From assembly GCA_013314815.1 (NCBI GenBank), contig JABUEY010000032.1, forward strand, positions 1 through 34,456: DNA of 34,456 bases, in the 5' to 3' direction. The stretch's first letter is position 1, and each line of letters opens with the position of its first letter. The notes below the pieces were generated by a model. The model was given only the letters and a program-made list of their open reading frames with translations, did not search any database and was not told the origin of the DNA. The stretch comes from Syntrophobacteraceae bacterium (lineage in GTDB: Bacteria; Desulfobacterota; Syntrophobacteria; Syntrophobacterales; Syntrophobacteraceae). Below, piece after piece: positions 8,592 to 15,204 of this stretch. The position numbers and the translations under genes were made by a program.

Positions 8592-9259
8592 GTCATCCGC
8601 CCCGGGAAGGGACAGTGGCGAGCGACAGCGTGTGGTCGGCGTGTTGTCGAGTCAGAAGTCAAGGGCGTGACCTCCACGTGATCCATGGCACCTGGCAATG
8701 GTTGCTCCAGGAAGTTTCTTGCGATCTCAATGCCGTGTTCGCTCATAAAGGATTCCGGATGAAACTGGACTCCGAACAGCGGCCACAGTTGGTGCTCAAT
8801 GGCCATGATCACGCCGTCGGGGGAATAAGCAGTCACGATGATGTCTTCCGATCGGGGCTGGATGCACAGAGAATGGTATCGGGCGGCCAGGAAAGGGGAT
8901 GGAATTCCGGAAAGGATGCCCCGGCCGTTATGGTCTACTCTTGTCCTCTTTCCATGGACCGGGACGGGCGCCTTGAGAGTTTTGCCTCCGAAGACCTCGT
9001 TGATCACCTGCATCCCCAGGCAGACTCCAAGTATAGGGACGCGGGGCGCGAACCTGCGCACGGTTTCCCGGCTGATCCCGCTGTGCCGGGGGTCTTTGGG
9101 TCCGGGAGATATGCAGATCCATCGAGGTTCCATGGTTTCGATCTCCTCGATGGACACCCTGTCGTTGCGCAATACCGCCACCTCCAGGTCGAACTCATAA
9201 AACAGCTGGACCAGGTTGTAGGTGAACGAATCGTAATTATCGATCATTACGAGCCGCAT
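8588..9259 (-). CDS. pabA: Aminodeoxychorismate/anthranilate synthase glutamine amidotransferase subunit
   Basis: This 223-residue class I glutamine amidotransferase supplies ammonia to PabB. The catalytic triad is visible as Cys80 in GVCLGMQ and His167/Glu169 in FHPES. The N-terminal MIDNYDSFTYN is typical of PabA/TrpG. ATG 9259 is chosen because GGAGGG lies 5 bp upstream; reading frame further upstream runs through a terminator hairpin. With no trp genes nearby, a folate role is most likely, but a shared role in tryptophan synthesis is possible. The C-terminal extension of about 35 residues after the FHPES region is poorly conserved. Confidence 0.93.
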   Translation of the reverse strand: MRLVMIDNYDSFTYNLVQLFYEFDLEVAVLRNDRVSIEEIETMEPRWICISPGPKDPRHSGISRETVRRFAPRVPILGVCLGMQVINEVFGGKTLKAPVPVHGKRTRVDHNGRGILSGIPSPFLAARYHSLCIQPRSEDIIVTAYSPDGVIMAIEHQLWPLFGVQFHPESFMSEHGIEIARNFLEQPLPGAMDHVEVTPLTSDSTTRRPHAVARHCPFPGRMT

Positions 9260-9274
9260 GGGAGCCCTCCAAAC

Positions 9275-9309
9275 AAAAAAGCCATCCCGGCCGTATGAGT
9301 CGGGATGGC
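9275..9309 (-). terminator. Intrinsic terminator in the pabA leader
   Basis: On the minus strand GCCATCCCG and CGGGATGGC form a 9-bp perfect stem with an 11-nt loop, followed directly by six T. The T-run ends about 4 bp before the pabA ribosome-binding site (9265-9270). It either ends transcripts of the upstream phosphatase gene or acts as an attenuator in the pab leader. Confidence 0.85.
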
Positions 9310-9354
9310 TTGCGCCTGGCATAACTCACTTGATGAATCGCGTTGTTCACCGCA

Positions 9355-9383
9355 CCCTATCCGGATAGACCGAGGGGAGTCAA
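9355..9383 (-). promoter_or_regulatory. Possible pab operon promoter
   Basis: TTGACT (9383-9378, minus strand) is followed after 17 bp by a poor -10, ATAGGG. If used, transcription would start before the terminator at 9275-9309, giving a leader of about 90 nt that includes it. Confidence 0.3.
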
Positions 9384-9427
9384 CCGAAAAAGTGCCGCGA
9401 AGCGTAGTTTTGAAAGGTGAAGTCCGA

Positions 9428-10255
9428 TCAGCGGGGGGTGAGTCCCAGGAAGGAAAGAAACTTTTTCAGCACCGAATGTGCCTGGTTCCTGGACGGCTGT
9501 ACTGGTTCGCGGGGAGATAAGGATTCGCCGTGGATGATTCGAAGGGGGTTTTCTGAGACCAATCGCCATGCCTCTTTTCTTCCCACAATCTGTGCCGCGA
9601 TCTCGAATGCGTCGGAAAGCCTCGGAACCCTGGCCTGCAGGCCGTGTGAATCCGTGGCAATGACATGTACCATCCGGTGATCCAATAGAAGGACGGAATG
9701 TTCCTGGATTTCGGTTCCGAACAGACCGAGAAGGCTTGCCGCCGTAATCTGTACCAGCACACCCATCTCAACCCACCGGTAAAGGTCGGCGGGTTCCTGC
9801 ATCAGGGGCATGTGCCTTTCCGGGTGGGCGAGTATGGGAGTGATGTCCTGGCTTTGCAGTTCCCAGAAGAAGTTTTCCATGTTTCGAGGCAGGATTGCAT
9901 CGGGAAATTCGATGAGCGCGTAGCGGCCGGTGTCGTTGAGGGTAAGCACCTCTCCGGAAGCGATCCTGTTCGCCAGTTCGAAATCCAGCCGCAGTTCCGT
10001 GCCCGGGTATAGTTGAAGCGGGATGCCGTTCTCCTCCAGCTTCTCCTTGAACTGCTCCACCGCTTTCAACACCCGGTTTCGAGTGTTGTCGAAGGATCCG
10101 TGCACCCAGTGGGGAGTGCACACGACACCCCTGATCCCGTCCTGGAGCGCAATCTGTGCCATGGCGAGGCTCTGGCTCCAGTTGCGGGCGCCGTCGTCCA
10201 GTCCGGCGAGAATGTGGTTGTGAAGGTCATACATGCGAAGGCCCGGCCCGTACAT
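9428..10255 (-). CDS. CpsB/YwqE-type PHP-domain tyrosine phosphatase
   Basis: The 275-residue product has the PHP metal-binding pattern of bacterial CpsB/CapC phosphatases, which dephosphorylate capsule-related tyrosine kinases: DLHNHIL near the N-terminus, then CTPHW, a mid-protein YPGTELRLD, AHPERH and ATDSHG. The start is either ATG 10255 or ATG 10234 (MYDLHNH); neither has a strong ribosome-binding site, and the frame upstream of 10255 shows no conserved content. No exopolysaccharide genes are adjacent, so the cognate kinase is unknown. Confidence 0.85.
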   Translation of the reverse strand: MYGPGLRMYDLHNHILAGLDDGARNWSQSLAMAQIALQDGIRGVVCTPHWVHGSFDNTRNRVLKAVEQFKEKLEENGIPLQLYPGTELRLDFELANRIASGEVLTLNDTGRYALIEFPDAILPRNMENFFWELQSQDITPILAHPERHMPLMQEPADLYRWVEMGVLVQITAASLLGLFGTEIQEHSVLLLDHRMVHVIATDSHGLQARVPRLSDAFEIAAQIVGRKEAWRLVSENPLRIIHGESLSPREPVQPSRNQAHSVLKKFLSFLGLTPR

Positions 10256-10605
10256 CCTGTCCACACGACATATGGGCGCTCGACGGACGTCTGCCCCGAA
10301 AGAGGCCTGCCTGAGTTGTTCAGATCGTTGTATCCGGGCGCGGAACATCCGCACCCAAGCTCTTATGCCTATTCGTTTATACCCTATAAGCATTTTGCCA
10401 GGAATAAAAAAGGGGAAATGAAAACAATGTTGCATGCATTTCATTCTGTGGTTAATATTGGTCAAATGAAAAACGGACGTTCGGAACGGCAAGCTCTTCA
10501 CTTTCCTCCTCGAGTTCAGCCGCATCTTGTTGGTGAGAATCCACCGCTGCAGTAAAGAAGTCGGAATTACCCGATCAACCGCCACCAGAACACGACGGGG
10601 CAAAG
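10256..10605. other. Divergent intergenic region
   Basis: These 350 bp separate the minus-strand phosphatase and the plus-strand carboxypeptidase. The centre (about 10370-10475) is AT-rich, unlike the surroundings, and is the likely site of divergent promoters. I could not single out a confident -35/-10 pair or a gene. Confidence 0.5.
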
Positions 10606-12198
10606 ATGAACCCGCGGAAGGTGTACGCCCGGCTGTTGGAACGCGGAAGGGAGATCTCGCAGCTCGAGTCCATCCGGGCTCTGCTCAGCTGGGATCAGAG
10701 GACCTCGATTCCACCGGGAGGCCATGCCCATCGTGCGGCTCAACTGGCAACCATCGCCGAACTGCTCAGCATCAGGGTGGCCGATCCTGAAATGGGCGAG
10801 ATGCTGAACCGGATGGAGGAGTCGGAGCTGCTGAGGGATCCTTTATCCCCGATGGCAGTCAATGTGCGGGAATGGAGAAGAATGCACGACCGTGCGGTCA
10901 AGGTCCCACGCCGGCTGTCGGTCGAGCTGGCCAGGGCTTCAGCGGAAGGAGAGATGGCCTGGCAGCAGGCGAGAGGCAGGAACGACTGGGCTTCCTTCTT
11001 GCCTTACCTGGAAAGGATTGTGGAACTCAAACACGAGGAAGCCGGATTCCTGGGTTTCGAAGATGAGCCCTACGATGCACTCCTGAACGATCATGAACCC
11101 GGGCAGACGGTCCGGAATATCGAGCCCGTCTTCAGGACGCTTCGCGAGGCCTTGGTGGAACTGCTCGACAGAACAGCATCGAGTCATCGGCGCCCCTGCC
11201 ACGGAATACTCCGTCGAAATTTTCCCTTATCCGCACAGGAATCGCTTGCCAGGACGGTTGTCAGCCGGCTCGGCTACGACTTTCACTCCGGCCGGCTGGA
11301 TACCACCGCTCATCCTTTTTCCGTGTTTATCGGTCCGGGAGACGTACGCATCACAACCCGCTACGATGAAACCTGTTTTCGCATGGCGTTTTTCAGCGCC
11401 ATACACGAAGCAGGTCATGCTCTGTACGATCAGGGTTTTCCCGCCCAATACTGGGGCCAACCCATGGGGCGGGCTCCTTCCATAGGCCTGCACGAATCCC
11501 AGGCGCTCCTGTGGGAAAATCTCGTGTGCCGATCTTTCGGCTTCTGGGTACATATCTATCCCGAGGTATCGAAGCACTTTCCGGAATTGAACGGTTTTTC
11601 TCCGGAGGAGTTCTATTTCGCCGTCAACGAGGTGCGCCCGAGCCTCATCAGGACCGAGGCCGACGAGGTGACCTACAACCTGCATGTACTGATGCGCTTC
11701 GAGATGGAACTGGCGTTGATGAGGCAGGAAATCGATGTCATGGATCTGCCCGGGGTCTGGGATCAGAAGATGAAGGCCTACCTGGGCATCGTGCCTCCCG
11801 ACCTGGAAAGCGGGGTCATGCAGGATGTCCACTGGGCGGAGGGAGCCATCGGATACTTCCCGACGTACACCCTGGGAAACCTTTACGCGGCACAATTTTT
11901 TGCGGCAGCCAGGCGCGACCTCGGGGACCTCGATGAACTGTTCACGAAAGGTGAATTCCGCCTTCTCCTTTCCTGGCTTCGAGAAAAGGTCCATTCACAC
12001 GGCAGCCGCTACCGCCCTCGGGAGCTGCTCGTCGCGGTCACGGGGGAAGATCTCCAACCCGAATACCTGGTGGAGCATCTCGATGCTCGATACGGCGCAC
12101 TTTACGACTGTCGCCGCTTCCCCCAAGCCCGCCGCCGACAGGTTCCCCCCGTTAACGAACCCGAACCCGACCGGGATTGCTTCGAAGCTCTTCCCTGA
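10606..12198 (+). CDS. Carboxypeptidase Taq (M32 family zinc metallopeptidase)
   Basis: The 530-residue product matches the M32 metallocarboxypeptidases, which remove C-terminal amino acids in the cytosol. The zinc motif HEAGH lies at 267-271, and the third ligand Glu at about 297 in LHESQALLWEN. The length is near the usual 500, with a slightly extended, proline- and arginine-rich tail. The ribosome-binding site is weak (GGGGCAAAG). It converges on the phosphofructokinase gene with only 9 bp between stop codons; a small hairpin, AGGAC/GTCCT at 12200-12216, spans that junction. Confidence 0.93.
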   Translation: MNPRKVYARLLERGREISQLESIRALLSWDQRTSIPPGGHAHRAAQLATIAELLSIRVADPEMGEMLNRMEESELLRDPLSPMAVNVREWRRMHDRAVKVPRRLSVELARASAEGEMAWQQARGRNDWASFLPYLERIVELKHEEAGFLGFEDEPYDALLNDHEPGQTVRNIEPVFRTLREALVELLDRTASSHRRPCHGILRRNFPLSAQESLARTVVSRLGYDFHSGRLDTTAHPFSVFIGPGDVRITTRYDETCFRMAFFSAIHEAGHALYDQGFPAQYWGQPMGRAPSIGLHESQALLWENLVCRSFGFWVHIYPEVSKHFPELNGFSPEEFYFAVNEVRPSLIRTEADEVTYNLHVLMRFEMELALMRQEIDVMDLPGVWDQKMKAYLGIVPPDLESGVMQDVHWAEGAIGYFPTYTLGNLYAAQFFAAARRDLGDLDELFTKGEFRLLLSWLREKVHSHGSRYRPRELLVAVTGEDLQPEYLVEHLDARYGALYDCRRFPQARRRQVPPVNEPEPDRDCFEALP

Positions 12199-12207
12199 AA
12201 GGACATC

Positions 12208-14424
12208 TCAGGTCCTCTCGCCGCTCGGACCATGCCCGGCAAGCGAAGCGGCGGTTTTCACAAGCCGCATGAACCACTGCTCTCGAGGGCGGCCCTGTTT
12301 CAAGTCAATTTCCCCGATGGCATCGGCCAGGCTGTAAACGGATATCCCCCTTCCTCTCAGGCCGATGACCTCCACTCCAGTCTGCCCCTTCTCCATCGCT
12401 TCCGCCAGTCTGAATGCGGCTGTCGCTCCCATGCGGCTGGCCGTGATCCGGTCGAATGCCGTCGGCACTCCACCCCTTTGCACATGGCCCAGCACCGCCG
12501 TCCGGACTTCGAACTGGCCCTTGCTCTCCTCTTCCATGAGGCGGCGGATGAAATCCGTCGTGTAGTGGTACGACGAGTGTTCGTTGCGCATGAAGATGAC
12601 GAGCCGCTTGCCGCTCTCGAAGCTCCGTTTGAGGTTCTCGACGTCCAGGTTGAGCTCCGCCAGGCTGATGCCCGTCTCGGGGATGTAAGCCTTCTCGGCC
12701 CCCGATGCGAGGGCGCTCATCAGGGCCAGAAACCCGCACTGTCTTCCCATCACCTCGACAATAAAGGTGCGCCGGGTGGCCCCCGCGGTGTGCCGGATCT
12801 TGTCGACGGCTTCGATGATGTTGTTCAGGGCGGTATCCGACCCGATGCTGAACTCCGTGTATGGCAGGTTATTGTCGATGCTTGCGGGAACCAGGATCAT
12901 GGGGATCTTGAAAGCAGGATAGCGATCCCGCAGTCCCGCCAGTCCGGCCACCCTCAGGTAGGTTCCCAGGCCGCCGATGGCGATGATTCCCCTGATGTTC
13001 CGGCGCAGAATGGTCTCGGATATCTTATCGTAATCGTTGTCGTGAAAATCGAACCGCGCCGTCCCGATATTCGAACTGGGCCGATTGACCCACTCCACTA
13101 GTTCATGCCAGTCCAGTTCGATAAAATCCCCGCGTATCATGCCGTGAAAGGCGTCCCGGGACCCGAAGACGGGAATTCCCTGGTTGAGCAGGCAGCGTGC
13201 GGCGACGCTCACTGCGGCGTTCATACCGGGAGCATCCGCGCCCCCCGTCAACACCACGACTATGCCGTCGTCCCGCTTTTCCTGGGCGGGAGTGATTCGC
13301 GTAAGCGTCTTCACCAGGGACAGGGTGTTCTTGAAGCTTTCGCCACGCAGTTCCTGCGCCTTGATGTAGTTTCCCTTCTCCACTTCCTGTCGAACGGCCT
13401 GGCTCTTCTCCACTACTTCCACCAGCGGTGTGGCCGTCACTTCATTCTTGACCAGGCCCACCATGTGGCGATGGAGCGTATCTGGTTCGTCCAGAAGCCT
13501 GTCCACGGCGGCGACTCCCAGTCGGGTGGCCAGTATCCGGTCGAATGCCGTGGGAGACCCCCCCCGCTGAACGTGCCCGAGTACCGTGACCCGGACTTCT
13601 ATCCCCAACCGCTCGCTGAGGATCTTCTGGATATCACCGGAACTGAGGTTCAGGCCGTCCGGATGCCTGGCCCCCTCGGCCACGACGACCATCTGGTGAG
13701 GTCTGCCGATGTGGCGGGACTTCTCGAGAGCCGAAACCATTTTCTGGTGCCAGCGCAGTTCGAGTTCCTCTTCGGGAACCAGCACCCACGACGCCCCGCC
13801 TCCCAGGGAAGCCGCAAGGGCCAGGTAGCCGCAATGGCGCCCCATGGTCTCGATGATGAAGGTCCTCTGGTGAGACGCAGCCGTCGAGTTGAGGTTGTCC
13901 ATGGCGTGAATAATGTGATTGAGGGCCGTGTCCGCTCCGATGGACATGTCCGTTCCGTGCAGATCGTTGTCGATGGAACCGGGAAGACCTATGACCTGGA
14001 GCGGCGGGACTTCTCCGGCAGGGATCATGTCGGGGTGCAGCTTCAGGATCTGTTCCACGTGTTCACCCCATTCTTCGGCGAGGGTGTGGGCGCCCATGAG
14101 CGACCCGTCGCCGCCGATGACCACCAGTGCCTGGATTCCCCGTTCCAGCAGGTTGAATACGGCCCGCTGCCTTCCAGGCTTCGTCCTGAATTGCTCCGAC
14201 CGGGCGGTTCCGAGGAAGGTTCCCCCCTTGTCTATGATTCCGCCGACGTCTTCCCAGTGGAGCGGCCTGATGCTGTCGCCTCCACTGACCAGACCCTCGT
14301 ACCCGTAGAAGATCCCGCAGACCTGGATCCCACGATCCAGAGCGCGCCGAACGACGGCTCTCACCGCTGTGTTCATTCCCGGTGAGTCTCCTCCACTTGT
14401 CATGACGGCCAGGGACTTGATCAT
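12208..14424 (-). CDS. Tandem-domain 6-phosphofructokinase
   Basis: The 738-residue product is two PfkA domains fused head to tail, about twice the bacterial length and arranged like eukaryotic PFK. The N-terminal half has the intact ATP-type active site: GGDSPGMN (11-18), GGDGS (104-108), PGSIDND (148-154), then MGRHCGY and GHVQRGGSPTAFDR. The C-terminal half keeps the fold motifs (TGGADAPGMN, MGRQCGF, GHVQRGGVPTAFDR) but has GGLGT (484-488) for GGDGS and PASIDNN (513-519) for SIDND. It has therefore lost key catalytic Asp residues and is probably regulatory. The Gly in GGDGS and in PGSIDND argues for ATP rather than pyrophosphate as donor. ATG 14424 is supported by AAGGAG 8 bp upstream; the further upstream ATG 14484 is not. 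Confidence 0.92.
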   Translation of the reverse strand: MIKSLAVMTSGGDSPGMNTAVRAVVRRALDRGIQVCGIFYGYEGLVSGGDSIRPLHWEDVGGIIDKGGTFLGTARSEQFRTKPGRQRAVFNLLERGIQALVVIGGDGSLMGAHTLAEEWGEHVEQILKLHPDMIPAGEVPPLQVIGLPGSIDNDLHGTDMSIGADTALNHIIHAMDNLNSTAASHQRTFIIETMGRHCGYLALAASLGGGASWVLVPEEELELRWHQKMVSALEKSRHIGRPHQMVVVAEGARHPDGLNLSSGDIQKILSERLGIEVRVTVLGHVQRGGSPTAFDRILATRLGVAAVDRLLDEPDTLHRHMVGLVKNEVTATPLVEVVEKSQAVRQEVEKGNYIKAQELRGESFKNTLSLVKTLTRITPAQEKRDDGIVVVLTGGADAPGMNAAVSVAARCLLNQGIPVFGSRDAFHGMIRGDFIELDWHELVEWVNRPSSNIGTARFDFHDNDYDKISETILRRNIRGIIAIGGLGTYLRVAGLAGLRDRYPAFKIPMILVPASIDNNLPYTEFSIGSDTALNNIIEAVDKIRHTAGATRRTFIVEVMGRQCGFLALMSALASGAEKAYIPETGISLAELNLDVENLKRSFESGKRLVIFMRNEHSSYHYTTDFIRRLMEEESKGQFEVRTAVLGHVQRGGVPTAFDRITASRMGATAAFRLAEAMEKGQTGVEVIGLRGRGISVYSLADAIGEIDLKQGRPREQWFMRLVKTAASLAGHGPSGERT

Positions 14425-14728
14425 TCCCGCTTCTCCTTCTCCAGCGTCTTCTTTCACGGAACGGTACATCGCGTTGTGTCCCATCCTGGAATCGAGTCGA
14501 AAAGGCGCTGTGGATAATAGCTCAGCAGCACACGAGTCCAGGAGTATACGTTCCTGGATACTATGGCAGCATCAGGCATTCATCTCAACTCTTTTCAGCG
14601 GGAAGTCCGTTTTGAGCGAACCGCACCGATCTTCACCCTGTTTTTCGCCAAAACCATGACGAGTCCGGCCGTTCATGGCTGCAGGTGAATGCTGGCGGGA
14701 ATATTCAGATAGTTGCGGATCAATCACC

Positions 14729-14757
14729 TTGACTTCGCTTATGCACTGGTTTATGAG
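14729..14757 (+). promoter_or_regulatory. Promoter-like sequence upstream of a structured segment
   Basis: TTGACT and TATGAG are separated by 17 bp. A 9-bp hairpin with one mismatch (GAGACACAA/TTGTATCTC, 14755-14780) overlaps the predicted start. No ribosome-binding site or gene follows within 400 bp. Confidence 0.4.
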
Positions 14758-14763
14758 ACACAA

Positions 14764-14890
14764 GTACTTCTTTGTATCTCCGAAAAGCCATTGAAAGGTA
14801 AGGATCCTGGGATACGAGACCTGACAGAGGCGGGCAGGGTAGTTGAAAGCCCCAGGCATGGGAAGGCATCTTCGAATGAATGTTTTTTTC
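14764..14890 (+). ncRNA. Candidate small RNA or long 5' leader
   Basis: Downstream of the promoter-like pair at 14729 lies a segment with nested complementarity: CCTGGG (14806-14811) with CCCAGG (14851-14856), and inside it CCTG (14820-14823) with CAGG (14835-14838). A seven-T run follows at 14883-14889 within an AATGAA/TTCATT arm. It matches no RNA family I recognise. It could be an sRNA, an hdr leader, or chance structure. Confidence 0.25.
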
Positions 14891-15048
14891 ATTTTAGATG
14901 ATTTCTCGTACTCCGGGGCTGGAAATTTAGCCGCTAATCGTGTTAAACAATCCGATGGTCGGTAGTATTCCTGTTTGCCGTATGCTGCAGCGCTGACGCA
15001 CGAGTCCACGGATTTGGACCGGTTGCGGGTCCTGATGACGGATATTTT

Positions 15049-15076
15049 TTGCATTTTGAGCAAGATGATGTATATT
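15049..15076 (+). promoter_or_regulatory. Probable promoter of the hdr-flx operon
   Basis: TTGCAT (15049-15054) and TATATT (15071-15076) are separated by 16 bp in an AT-rich patch. The predicted start is near 15083, giving a leader of about 120 nt before hdrA. Confidence 0.5.
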
Positions 15077-15084
15077 AAAAAATT

Positions 15085-15102
15085 TTGTGATTGTCGTCAC
15101 AA
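15085..15102. promoter_or_regulatory. Palindromic operator TTGTGA-N6-TCACAA
   Basis: This perfect 18-bp palindrome with a 6-bp centre sits directly after the predicted transcription start, a position expected for repression. The arms fit CRP/FNR-family sites (including HcpR-type sites of sulfate reducers) and also resemble the outer arms of Rex sites. The centre TTGTCG lacks the extra A/T pair of the usual Rex consensus, so the regulator cannot be decided. Confidence 0.65.
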
Positions 15103-15204
15103 GCAGTTCGGAGGTGTGTGGGTGTATGGAGAGGCATGGCCTGGTCATGCGCGAATGGAATGTTTCGTGAGGCTTTCCCGGAAAAGGCTATGGAGTGAAT
15201 GTTC

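Larger units (their letters stand above)
14425..15204. other. Divergent intergenic region pfk-hdrA
   Basis: About 780 bp with no convincing gene; a 163-codon minus-strand frame (14572-15063) shows no family resemblance. It contains a promoter-like pair and structured segment (14729-14890), the probable hdr promoter (15049-15076) and a palindromic operator (15085-15102). The right end is notably AT-rich. Confidence 0.6.

Noticed and set aside
13105-14385. 426-codon plus-strand frame opposite phosphofructokinase
   Set aside because: It mirrors a clearly conserved gene on the other strand and has no motif.
14572-15063. 163-codon minus-strand frame in the pfk-hdrA gap
   Set aside because: No ribosome-binding site or recognisable motif, and it overlaps the promoter and operator signals.
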